From Evtepia gabavorous (GTDB lineage: Bacteria > Bacillota > Clostridia > Oscillospirales > Oscillospiraceae): a stretch of 64,000 bases of DNA. Where the stretch lies: the NCBI RefSeq assembly GCF_003425665.1, contig NZ_QQRQ01000004.1:124001-188000 (forward strand), given 5' to 3'. This document shows, one piece after another, positions 35,136 through 43,079 of the stretch. Every line of letters begins with the position of its first letter. The first letter of the stretch is position 1. The notes below the pieces were generated by a model that did no database searches, was not told the DNA's origin, and saw nothing but the letters and a program-made list of their open reading frames with translations. The position numbers were made by a program, and so were the translations under genes.

Positions 35136-36058
35136 CCGAAGACCGTCTGTATTTTGTGTGCCAGGCGCCCAGGGGGGGAATAGTCCCAGCGGGAGAGTTG
35201 ACCGGATGTGATAAAATAGGAAAGAGGTTCCGGCCCCGGCTCTGGCTCCAGGCGGTGAATGAGGGTGAGCTTGATCTTCATGCGGTCCGGCAGGATGGCT
35301 TTGATGTAGACGGACACCCGGTCGTCTTCCGCCAGTCCTTCGGTCTGGTCTGCCAGGCCGGTGAGGTTGGGGGTCAGCTCTACAAAAGTTCCATAGGATT
35401 TCACCCCCCGCACCCAGCCGGCCACGGTCATGCCGGGGGAAAACCGGGCGACGTTCTCCAGCCAGGTGCCCAAAAGCTCCTTGTGGGAGAGAAAGAGCCG
35501 TCCCTGGTCGGGGTCGCTCCCTGTGAGCACGGTATAGATTTCCTGCCCCACGGTGAACCGGCGGGCAGGGTGAGAGATGCGGGAGACGGAGCAGTTTTCA
35601 ATCCCGATGAGAGACACCACCCCGCACCCCACATCCACAAAGGCGCCGAAGCCCTCCAGGTGGGTCACGGTGGCGGGGAGAACGGTGCCCGGCGGGCAGC
35701 GGAGCAGTTCTGCCAGAGCCAGCTCCTGGGCCCGGCGGCGGGAGAGGGTGAGTTGGGGCGGCGCGCCCTCAGCCACCCCGGTGACGGTGAAGGAGATGGG
35801 CTTTCCCACCCGGGAGAGAATGGCGATTTCCCGGGCGGTTCCCTCCCGGATGCCCAGGGCGGCCTCCTCCCGGGGAATGGTTCCGGTGAAGGGGCCCAGG
35901 TTCACCAGCAGATCGTGGCCCGGGGTGCACAGGACGGCCCGGCCCTCCAGCACGGTTTCCTGCTCCATAGCTTGGCGGAGGGAGGAGAGGGTCTCCCAGG
36001 CGGCTTGGTTTTCTGGGGTGTGGAGCAGGCGCCCTTCTGGGAGATACAGGTTGGACAT
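35132..36058 (-). CDS. S1 RNA-binding domain protein
   Basis: A 308-aa protein with two clear S1/OB-fold units: about 130-195 (GTVLPATVTHLEGFGAFVDVGCGVVSLIGIENCS) and about 212-275 (GMTVAGWVRGVKSYGTFVELTPNLTGLAD). A degenerate one lies at about 35-100. It resembles the short ribosomal-S1-like proteins of Clostridia. The first domain has lost several aromatic residues typical of RNA contact. ATG 36058 follows AAAGGAAGG. It probably binds RNA in translation or decay; the function is not established. It converges with rarA and is divergent from the DUF951 gene. Confidence 0.85.
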   Translation of the reverse strand: MSNLYLPEGRLLHTPENQAAWETLSSLRQAMEQETVLEGRAVLCTPGHDLLVNLGPFTGTIPREEAALGIREGTAREIAILSRVGKPISFTVTGVAEGAPPQLTLSRRRAQELALAELLRCPPGTVLPATVTHLEGFGAFVDVGCGVVSLIGIENCSVSRISHPARRFTVGQEIYTVLTGSDPDQGRLFLSHKELLGTWLENVARFSPGMTVAGWVRGVKSYGTFVELTPNLTGLADQTEGLAEDDRVSVYIKAILPDRMKIKLTLIHRLEPEPGPEPLSYFITSGQLSRWDYSPPGRLAHKIQTVFG

Positions 36059-36164
36059 ACACTGCCTTCCTTTCTGATTCCATGAGTGAGACGAAGTCTG
36101 ACTCAATGATATTCACATGGGGGCCAAAAATTGCCCCTTCTTTTTCCAATGGAGGTGTTGTACC

Positions 36165-36386
36165 ATGGATATTCAACCCGGCGACGTGCTGGAGATGAAA
36201 AAGGAGCACCCCTGCGGCGCCCGGCGGTGGGAGGTACTCCGGGTGGGGATGGATTTCCGCCTGCGCTGCACCGGCTGCGGCCGGGAGGTGATGCTCCCCC
36301 GAAAAAAGGCGGAGAAAGCCCTGAAAAAAATCATTTCCCCGGCGGACCAGGCTGGGGAGGACAGGAGGAATCCCTATGCGTTATGA
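36165..36386 (+). CDS. DUF951 family protein
   Basis: A 73-aa protein: IQPGDVLEMKKEHPCGARRWEVLRVGMDFRLRCTGCGREVMLPRKKAEK. The HPCG...CTGCGR arrangement gives three or four Cys plus His, consistent with a small zinc-binding SH3-like fold. DUF951 is widespread in Bacillota near chromosome-partition and ribosome genes, with unknown function. ATG 36165 follows GGAGG. It overlaps the radical SAM gene by 11 bp (coupled). Confidence 0.88.
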   Translation: MDIQPGDVLEMKKEHPCGARRWEVLRVGMDFRLRCTGCGREVMLPRKKAEKALKKIISPADQAGEDRRNPYAL

Positions 36387-37254
36387 AGGTCAGATTTATC
36401 GGCCCCCAGGAGAGTGGCGCAGCTATCTGCTCCAATGCACCATCGGCTGCTCCCACAACAAGTGTACCTTCTGCGGCATGTATAAGACCAAGAAATTTCA
36501 CGTGCGTCCCATGAAGGAGATCATCGAGGACATTGCCATGGCCCGGGAGTATTACGGTCCGGAGAACGTGGATAAGGTCTTTCTCTGCGACGGGGACGCC
36601 ATTGTCATGCGCCAGGCCCACCTGCTGCAGATTTTGGAGGCCCTGTACGCGGCCTTCCCCCATCTGCGCCAGGTGACGGTCTACGCCGGCACCCGCAGCA
36701 CCATGACCAAGAGCCAGGAACAGCTCATTGAGCTGCGCCAGGCCGGCCTCACCCGGGCCTATCTGGGGGTGGAGAGCGGCTGGGATGAACTGCTGAAAAA
36801 GGTCAACAAGGGGGTCACCTCCGAGCAGATGCTCCAGGCCGCTGCCCTGCTGAAAAACGCCGGCATTGACCTGTGGGTCACGGTGATTCTGGGCCTGGCC
36901 GGCCCGGGAGAGCCCTCCAAGAAGCACGTGGAGGAGACCATCCGGGTGCTCAACCGGATGCAGGCCAACCATGTCTCCTGCCTGTCCTACATGCCGGAGC
37001 CCAACTCCCCCATGTACCAGGATGTCAAGGAGGGACGTTTCCAGATGATTACCCCCCGGGAGTACCTGGAGGAGACCCGGGCCCTGGTGGCCGGGCTCAA
37101 CTATGGCCCCTTCCATTTCACCAGCAACCACGCCTCCAATTATCTCCCCCTCAAGGGAACCCTGCCGGACGACCGGGAGAAGTTCCTGTCCATGATCGAC
37201 AACGCCCTGGGGGGGAAGCAGCGGATTCGCAGCGAATATTCCCGCGCCCTTTGA
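36376..37254 (+). CDS. Radical SAM protein
   Basis: A 292-aa protein whose cysteine signature is GCSHNKCTFCGMYK (C-x4-C-x2-C variant), followed by a TIM-barrel core (VFLCDGDAIVM, VTVYAGTRS, RAYLGVESGWDELL, WVTVILGLAGPG). The Elp3/MiaB-like core order is present but no TRAM, B12 or SPASM domain, so it is a stand-alone small radical SAM enzyme of unknown substrate. It is translationally coupled to DUF951 and ended by a strong terminator 17 bp after the stop, separating it from the recombinase. Confidence 0.88.
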   Translation: MRYEGQIYRPPGEWRSYLLQCTIGCSHNKCTFCGMYKTKKFHVRPMKEIIEDIAMAREYYGPENVDKVFLCDGDAIVMRQAHLLQILEALYAAFPHLRQVTVYAGTRSTMTKSQEQLIELRQAGLTRAYLGVESGWDELLKKVNKGVTSEQMLQAAALLKNAGIDLWVTVILGLAGPGEPSKKHVEETIRVLNRMQANHVSCLSYMPEPNSPMYQDVKEGRFQMITPREYLEETRALVAGLNYGPFHFTSNHASNYLPLKGTLPDDREKFLSMIDNALGGKQRIRSEYSRAL

Positions 37255-37270
37255 CCCCAGCGAAGAAAAG

Positions 37271-37308
37271 AAAAACCCACGGCGGTTTCTGTCCGCCGTG
37301 GGTTTTTC
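37271..37308 (+). terminator. Intrinsic terminator after the radical SAM gene
   Basis: Stem AAAACCCACGGCGG (37272-37285) / CCGCCGTGGGTTTT (37293-37306) and a T tail. It insulates the recombinase gene, which then has its own extended -10 (TGGTACAAT, near 37340-37348). Confidence 0.9.
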
Positions 37309-37376
37309 TATGCCAAAAAGAAAATAATATGAGATATGTTGGTACAATAGAGACAGGAAAAAGGAGGGTGCTGTCT

Positions 37377-38219
37377 ATGTACCATTGGATGACGCAAGCA
37401 GAGATTCAGCGGTTCCTGGCCCATCTGCGCCGGGAGGAACGGAGCCCGGGGACCCTGGCCAAATACCGCCGGGATTTGCTGGCCTTTGCCGCCCGGCTGC
37501 CCCAAGGGGGGCGGGTGGACAAGGAACAGGTGCTGGCATGGAAGGAGGAGATGGCCCGGCGGTATGCCCCCAGCACGGTGAACAGCATGATTGCGGCCCT
37601 CAACGGCTTTTTTGCCTTTCAGGGCTGGCACGGGTGCCGGGTGAAGGCCCTGCGCCAGCAGCGGGAAATTTTTCGGGAGAAGGCCCGGGAACTGGACAAG
37701 GGGGAGTACCTGGCCCTGCTGGCCGCCGCCCGACGGCGGGGCAGCCAGCGGCTGTATCACGTGATGCAGACCCTGGGGGCCACGGGGATTCGGGTCTCCG
37801 AACTGGTGTTTGTCACGGTGGAGGCTCTGGCTGCCGGCCGGGCGCTGGTGCACTGTAAGGGCAAGCGACGGGCGGTTCTGCTGCCCCAAAAACTCTGCCG
37901 GGCACTCCAGGGATACTGCCGGGCCCGGGGCATCACCGCCGGTCCGGTGTTTGTGACCCGCACCGGACGCCCGGTGGACCGCTCCAACCTGTGGCGAGAG
38001 ATGCAGGCCCTCTGCTCCCGGGCCGGGGTGGAGGCCCGGAAGGTCTTCCCCCACAACTTTCGTCACCTGTTTGCCCGGGCCTTTTACGCCCTGGACAAGG
38101 ACCTGGCGAAGCTGGCCGACCTGCTGGGCCACGCCAGCATAGAGACCACGCGCATCTATATTATGGAGAGCGGCGCCGAGCATAAACGGCAGGTGGAACG
38201 GCTGGGGCTGATTCTGTAA
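37377..38219 (+). CDS. Tyrosine recombinase, candidate DNA invertase of the adjacent switch
   Basis: A 280-aa site-specific recombinase. The N-terminal SAM-like core-binding domain (about 5-90: RFLAHLRREERSPGTLAKYRRDL) precedes the catalytic domain (about 105-280). All active-site residues are present: Arg139 (GATGIRVSEL), Lys163 (CKGKRR), His226 and Arg229 (PHNFRH), His252 (LLGHASIETTR) and nucleophile Tyr261. ATG 37377 follows AAGGAGG; the longer frame to 36873 runs inside the radical SAM gene and is spurious. Its TAA touches the first of three 24-bp palindromic sites that precede the 1474-aa SLH adhesin. XerC/D housekeeping is possible, but the context favours a dedicated invertase. Confidence 0.92.
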   Translation: MYHWMTQAEIQRFLAHLRREERSPGTLAKYRRDLLAFAARLPQGGRVDKEQVLAWKEEMARRYAPSTVNSMIAALNGFFAFQGWHGCRVKALRQQREIFREKARELDKGEYLALLAAARRRGSQRLYHVMQTLGATGIRVSELVFVTVEALAAGRALVHCKGKRRAVLLPQKLCRALQGYCRARGITAGPVFVTRTGRPVDRSNLWREMQALCSRAGVEARKVFPHNFRHLFARAFYALDKDLAKLADLLGHASIETTRIYIMESGAEHKRQVERLGLIL

Positions 38220-38242
38220 CAACGAAATTCTTATTCCGTTGT
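38219..38242. repeat. Recombination site A (inverted orientation)
   Basis: 24 bp: arm ACAACGAAAT, spacer TCTT, arm ATTCCGTTGT. The asymmetric spacer gives it the opposite orientation to sites B and C. It begins on the last base of the recombinase stop codon. The inner flank ACAAATAAGCC is echoed, inverted, next to site C. Confidence 0.85.
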
Positions 38243-38284
38243 AACAAATAAGCCGCAAGATGATATACTGATTGAGTTACTTAC

Positions 38285-38314
38285 AATATATCACAGATCA
38301 AAGGGGAAATGCAA
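38285..38314 (-). promoter_or_regulatory. Invertible promoter, present orientation away from the adhesin
   Basis: On the minus strand TTGCAT (38309-38314), 18 bp, TATATT (38285-38290) with an extended -10 (TGATATATT). Here it would transcribe toward site A and antisense to the recombinase 3' end. Inversion between A and C would place it about 110 bp before the adhesin ATG with a leader of roughly 100 nt. Confidence 0.72.
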
Positions 38315-38347
38315 GCCAGATATTTGATAAAACGCACAAGAAAACCA

Positions 38348-38385
38348 CCTGAAGAAAACAGTCGATCTTTCTTCAGGACTTTTTT
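38348..38385 (+). terminator. Intrinsic terminator inside the invertible segment
   Basis: Stem CCTGAAGAAA (38348-38357) / TTTCTTCAGG (38368-38377), then AC and six T. In this orientation it ends recombinase transcription before the adhesin. After inversion it lies upstream of the promoter and its T-tract faces the other way. Confidence 0.78.
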
Positions 38386-38461
38386 GCACCTATTTTTGCG
38401 AAGAATGGAGAAAGTCTTCCTCTGGGTTATGCTCTCATTTCTTTTCCTTGGCTGTCGAATG

Positions 38462-38485
38462 ACAACGGAATAAGAATTCCGTTGT
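38462..38485. repeat. Recombination site B
   Basis: A perfect palindromic-arm site: ACAACGGAAT, spacer AAGA, ATTCCGTTGT. It differs from the complement of A at one base and is inverted relative to A. Confidence 0.85.
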
Positions 38486-38513
38486 GCGCCGCATTTTTTC
38501 GTTTGGCTTATTT

Positions 38514-38537
38514 ACAACGGAATAAGAATTTTGTTGT
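38514..38537. repeat. Recombination site C
   Basis: ACAACGGAAT, spacer AAGA, ATTTTGTTGT. Same orientation as B, 52 bp downstream (two differences), and one mismatch from the complement of A. Its upstream flank GGCTTATTT mirrors the flank of A, so the A-C inverted repeat extends to about 35 bp. Confidence 0.85.
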
Positions 38538-38581
38538 AACCATACGGCGGGATGAAAAAGTAAGAGAAGGGAGTTTACACG

Positions 38582-41500
38582 ATGAGTACAAGGAAAAGAC
38601 GCTGGGGCGCCATATTGCTTACCGTCTGTATGGCGCTTTCCCTGATGACGACAGGGGCGCACGCGGCAGGAGAGGAACCATCTGCGGATTTTTCAGCCCA
38701 TGAAGTGAATGTGGAAGATCCTTACCCGGAAGGGGTGACGGTGGATCTGTTTGATTACTGGTTGGAAGACCAAAACAGTCCCGACAGTCAGAGGATGAAA
38801 GGTGGGGACAGTGGTAAATATAAGAATATGGGAATTAACCAAAATCACGCCTTAAAATTCCTCAACGATGCAACGTGGGGCACCTATAACCAGTGGACCG
38901 GGAATGAAGGACCCTATACCGGCATTGTGTCGTCCCTATTGGGGGAGGACGGATATCCCCATCTAAACGAAGAGAAAATAGAAAGCGGCGAGTCCCTGTC
39001 CTATTTGTTCAACGGATTTGACAGTCGGGACACGAGGGAGAAGAAGGTCGAGGGAAAAGCCGCCTATATGGATGTGGGCGGACTGCTGCAGCGGGATCAG
39101 GAGGGTTATTATTACTACGATTGTACAAAAAACTTTGCCAGCTTTGATGAAAATGAGAATCAGTTTACACTTTATGAGAAAGGCGGCGTAAAAGAAGGCA
39201 CAGAGGAAAACGCTCGCTATCAGTTTTTCCCATTCAATACGGCAGAGCAAGTTTTTAACATAAGCGGCGGTGAGTTGAACGATAAAGAATTAGAGGGTAG
39301 CGAGAGTGCTCCGGCAAGAAAGGATATCATCAATCATTATTTCGGCGTTAGCATGGTGACCCGTTTTGTACAGACGAAGGATGGCAAATCTCCGTTTGAT
39401 TCTACGAAGCCGGTAACCTATGAATTCTCTGGGGACGACGACGTGTGGATTTTCATTGATGGTGTATTGGTGGCGGACCTGGGCGGCATCCACAATACAG
39501 CATCGGTAAAAATTAACTTCTCCACGGGAGAGATTGATGTGAACGGAGGAAAGGATTCTGGGAAGGAAGGGGCATTGTCCACAACACTCAAACAGGCGTT
39601 TAAGAGTGCGGGAAAAAATGGGGACGATGATGATTGGGATGAAAATACCTTTCGGGAAGGCACCTTCCATACCTTGAATTTCTTCTATCTGGAACGGGGG
39701 AACGGGGCGTCTAACATGAGCCTCAAGTTCAATATGAAGGTGATCCTGGAGAGCGAGATCAAAAAGGTAAGTCAGGATTATACGGCTGCGGGGACTGCGG
39801 AGGGGGTAGCAGGCGCAAAATTTGCACTCTATCCGGCGGACGAGAGCTGGGATATTATAGATGGATACCAGAACGCACCCTATGCCACAGGAACAACGGA
39901 TGAGAAGGGCGAGTTTATCTTGCTGGATCAGGAGAACGTCCCGCTGGTACCCAGTGACCTGCAAGGGGTCAGTTCTTACTGGGTACTTCGGGAGACAAAG
40001 GTGCCAGAGGGCTATCGGGGCATAGAAGAGGTTCATTTTCACTTGCAGAGCAATGACAGTGGATACCCCATCCTTTTGTCTGACAGCACCTGGGACGTGG
40101 GCGCCTATGCCATGTCTAAGGTGCTGGCGACGGCCCGCACAGTGAGTGGGGAGGAGCCCGGCGCAAAATATGTGGAAACAACTGAAGAGGGAAAAGTCAA
40201 AGTCCTTGATAGTGAGGGCAAACCTGTGGGCACCATGTTTTCCGTGATTCTAAAGCGGCCGAATGATTTCCGAGGAACGTGGGAAGAACTTACTTTGAAG
40301 GATTTGACAGCGGTGTCCGGGAATCCGGAAAAAGGTTGGAAAATCCATCCAGCGGGGATGGAAGGTGTTCTCGAGGCGGCCCAGGAGAACTGGTATCCAT
40401 TTAAGCTGGGCACTGAGTTCACCTGCGCCATTGAAAATCTGCCTGGAGACATTGAAAAGTATTACTTGGTAGCAGCGAAAGATCAGAAGCAACAGGCGGA
40501 GTATACCGGCGGTTATTTTTACATCAATCAAAAGATTACAAGTGTCGAAGCGTTGAAGGATGTCGATGTCGAGGACATTGTCATGCTGGACCCCTATGAC
40601 TTCCAGCGCCAGTTTGCGATGAGCCTGTATGTGCCCAACATCCAAAACCGCCTGCTGGTGCAGAAGACGGACGAGGAGGGGGTACCCCTGGATGGGGCAA
40701 AGTTTTCTCTGTATAAACAAGAGGATATCACAGTTGATGAACAGGGTAATTATCAAATATCAGAAGAGAAAACACCGATCACGGTGGAAAATACAGAAAA
40801 AACAGAGACGATTGACTTGGGGAATGGAAGCACAATCAAGGGTGCGATGACCTTTTCCAAGATTCCCAAAGGAGAGTATTACTTAATTGAGACAGAGGCC
40901 CCGGGCGGATTTGAGAAGAACCCCACGGCAGTTCCCGTAATCGTGGATGACACCGGCGTTTACGCCGATGCAGGGAAAGAAGAAGATATGGTCTCTGTCA
41001 ACCTGGGCGTGGGCAAACTGGTCAAGAGCATGGTGCAGTTTGCCGCGGACGATGACATTGACGCCACCCTCCACGACATCAAGGCGGCGCTGGAGACGGG
41101 GACGTACGAAAATAAGAAGTGGAACTGGACCGAGACAGAGGATAACGTATGGAACAGTACAGACCCTGAAAAGATCATGCACCTGTCCTATTCTTCCACA
41201 AATGCAGTCTTAGAGTATGGTCCGATTGAGGGCTACTCCAATGCACTGACCTATGACGAGGGCTGGGGGCGGCTGTCCATTCGGCAGTGCATGGACCATG
41301 ATGATACCATTCAGTCTCCCAAACAGGATTTGAAAGAGCAAAGCCTGAACAACCTCTTTTCCGGTACCACCATGGTGGTGGTGGGGAACCAGCGCCAGGC
41401 GGCGGGGACGCTCTCCATCACCAAAAACGTGGATGGTCTCGACAAGAACATCGCCTCCCAGCTTTCCTTTGATATTACCCTGACCGCAGAACCAAAGAAT

Positions 41501-43006
41501 TTGAACGGCGGGACGGTGTACCGGATGAAGGATGGGGAAACAGGTGAAAAAGTGCCCTTCTCGGAGGAAGGAAAAGCTACGCTTTCGATCCATGGTGGGG
41601 AGACCATCACGCTGCAAGTTCCGGCGGGTGTGACGATCACTGTGAAAGAGGATGCTGTATCAGGGTTTACTGTTGCATACGAAGATACGTCGTTTGCGTC
41701 GGAGGCAGTATCGGCTTCTGAGCAAAGTCAGGGCATTTCGGTAACGATTGAAGAGAAGGCTGACAAAGCAATCACGATCACAAATACGTTTGATAGTGGG
41801 AACGCTGTAGCGGAAATCATTCCAGCTATCAACAAAACCTTTACCGGAAGCGGCTGGAACATAGGTGATGCGGTATCCTTCCAGATTGAGGCCATGACGG
41901 AGGATACTCCTGTCCCCAACCCAAATCGAATTACAATCACCAAATCCTCTGACAGCACAGCATCGGCATCTTTTGCCCCCATCATTTTCACGGAAGCGGG
42001 AACCTATCAGTACGAAATTACAGAAGATGAGGGAGACCTAAACCGTGTCAAGTATGACACCAGTGTTTACACGTTTTCTGTAACGGTGACTGATAATGAA
42101 GAGAGGGGACTTACCGTTAGTAATTGGAGCATTGAGAAGAACGAGAAACCAGCAGACGAGATCGTCTTTACCAATCATCGAAGCTCCGGAAGCCACCGCC
42201 CTGATCCGGACCCCGATGACGACAAGCCCAGCCTGAACACCGAGGACCACTATGGCTACATCATCGGCTACCCCGTGGACTACTACACCGGGCTGCCCAC
42301 CGAGGACCAGACCAAAAAGCCGGTGAAGCCCCAGGGCAACATCACCCGGGCGGAGGTGGCCACCATCTACTTCCGCATGCTCACCGATGAGAGCCGGAAC
42401 CACTTCTGGAGCCAGGACAGCGGCTACCCGGATGTGGCGTTGGCGGACTGGTTCAACAACGCCATCGCCACCCTGTCCAACGGCGGGATCATCAGCGGCT
42501 ATCCCGACGGGACCTTTGACCCCAACGGGTATATCACCCGGGCCGAGTTCGCGGTGATTGCCGCCCGGTTCTTCGACATGGACTACCAGGGGGAGGACCT
42601 CTTCCCGGACATCGACGGTCACTGGGCCCAGGATTACATCAACCAGGCCGCGGAAGACGGCTTTATCGAGGGGTACCCGGACGGGACCTTCGGGCCGGAC
42701 AAGTACATCACCCGGGCCGAGGCGGTGACCCTGGTCAACCGGACCTTGGACCGGCACCCCGACCCGGACCACTTCCTGGAGGATATGCTGGTCTGGCCGG
42801 ACAACCTGGACACCGAGCAGTGGTATTACGCCGACATGCAGGAGGCCACCAACTCCCATGAGTATCAGGTGAAGAAGGACGCCCAGGGCAACGAGTATGA
42901 GGTGTGGACCAAAGTCCTGCCCGTGCGGGACTGGGAGGCCTTTGAAAAGGAGTGGTCAGACGCCAACTCCGCCGAGAATCCCGGTGAGGTGGTGGGGAAG
43001 AACTGA
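38582..43006 (+). CDS. Giant SLH-anchored adhesin with fibro-slime, SpaA-like and FctA-like domains
   Basis: A 1474-aa secreted protein. A signal peptide (about 1-28) is followed by a fibro-slime/PA14-like domain (about 210-390; SGDDDVWIFIDGVLVADLGG). Then come a SpaA/prealbumin-like domain (about 400-480; GAKFALYPADES, YWVLRETKVPEGY), a second (about 689-785; VPLDGAKFSLYKQED, YYLIETEAPGGF), a DUF7601-like domain (about 940-1065; GTLSITKNVDG) and a pilin FctA/isopeptide-linker-like domain (about 1076-1200; AGTYQYEITEDEGD). Three SLH domains (about 1215-1400) and the shared Trp-rich tail end it. There is no LPXTG; anchoring is by SLH. ATG 38582 has GAAGGGAG upstream. It lies directly downstream of the recombinase and its sites. 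Pilus-tip or adhesin roles are inferred from the domains. Confidence 0.93.
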   Translation: MSTRKRRWGAILLTVCMALSLMTTGAHAAGEEPSADFSAHEVNVEDPYPEGVTVDLFDYWLEDQNSPDSQRMKGGDSGKYKNMGINQNHALKFLNDATWGTYNQWTGNEGPYTGIVSSLLGEDGYPHLNEEKIESGESLSYLFNGFDSRDTREKKVEGKAAYMDVGGLLQRDQEGYYYYDCTKNFASFDENENQFTLYEKGGVKEGTEENARYQFFPFNTAEQVFNISGGELNDKELEGSESAPARKDIINHYFGVSMVTRFVQTKDGKSPFDSTKPVTYEFSGDDDVWIFIDGVLVADLGGIHNTASVKINFSTGEIDVNGGKDSGKEGALSTTLKQAFKSAGKNGDDDDWDENTFREGTFHTLNFFYLERGNGASNMSLKFNMKVILESEIKKVSQDYTAAGTAEGVAGAKFALYPADESWDIIDGYQNAPYATGTTDEKGEFILLDQENVPLVPSDLQGVSSYWVLRETKVPEGYRGIEEVHFHLQSNDSGYPILLSDSTWDVGAYAMSKVLATARTVSGEEPGAKYVETTEEGKVKVLDSEGKPVGTMFSVILKRPNDFRGTWEELTLKDLTAVSGNPEKGWKIHPAGMEGVLEAAQENWYPFKLGTEFTCAIENLPGDIEKYYLVAAKDQKQQAEYTGGYFYINQKITSVEALKDVDVEDIVMLDPYDFQRQFAMSLYVPNIQNRLLVQKTDEEGVPLDGAKFSLYKQEDITVDEQGNYQISEEKTPITVENTEKTETIDLGNGSTIKGAMTFSKIPKGEYYLIETEAPGGFEKNPTAVPVIVDDTGVYADAGKEEDMVSVNLGVGKLVKSMVQFAADDDIDATLHDIKAALETGTYENKKWNWTETEDNVWNSTDPEKIMHLSYSSTNAVLEYGPIEGYSNALTYDEGWGRLSIRQCMDHDDTIQSPKQDLKEQSLNNLFSGTTMVVVGNQRQAAGTLSITKNVDGLDKNIASQLSFDITLTAEPKNLNGGTVYRMKDGETGEKVPFSEEGKATLSIHGGETITLQVPAGVTITVKEDAVSGFTVAYEDTSFASEAVSASEQSQGISVTIEEKADKAITITNTFDSGNAVAEIIPAINKTFTGSGWNIGDAVSFQIEAMTEDTPVPNPNRITITKSSDSTASASFAPIIFTEAGTYQYEITEDEGDLNRVKYDTSVYTFSVTVTDNEERGLTVSNWSIEKNEKPADEIVFTNHRSSGSHRPDPDPDDDKPSLNTEDHYGYIIGYPVDYYTGLPTEDQTKKPVKPQGNITRAEVATIYFRMLTDESRNHFWSQDSGYPDVALADWFNNAIATLSNGGIISGYPDGTFDPNGYITRAEFAVIAARFFDMDYQGEDLFPDIDGHWAQDYINQAAEDGFIEGYPDGTFGPDKYITRAEAVTLVNRTLDRHPDPDHFLEDMLVWPDNLDTEQWYYADMQEATNSHEYQVKKDAQGNEYEVWTKVLPVRDWEAFEKEWSDANSAENPGEVVGKN

Positions 43007-43037
43007 GTCCCCGGCACCCCGGTAACACCAGAAAAGA

Positions 43038-43069
43038 ACAGCCGGACGGTGAAAACACCGTCCGGCTGT
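43038..43069. terminator. Terminator between the adhesin and the MBL hydrolase
   Basis: 14-bp stem ACAGCCGGACGGTG / CACCGTCCGGCTGT around AAAA. The minus side has a T-rich tail (TCTTTTC), the plus side a weak one; it lies between convergent genes. Confidence 0.8.
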
Positions 43070-43079
43070 CTGCGTTCCC

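Noticed and set aside
36873-37376. Upstream extension of the recombinase frame to 448 aa
   Set aside because: The extra 168 codons lie inside the radical SAM gene and its terminator, in another frame; ATG 37377 has a strong ribosome site.
38219-38537. CRISPR or transposon end repeats
   Set aside because: Three copies with unequal spacing, no transposase and no target-site duplication; the neighbouring tyrosine recombinase and internal promoter fit an invertible element.
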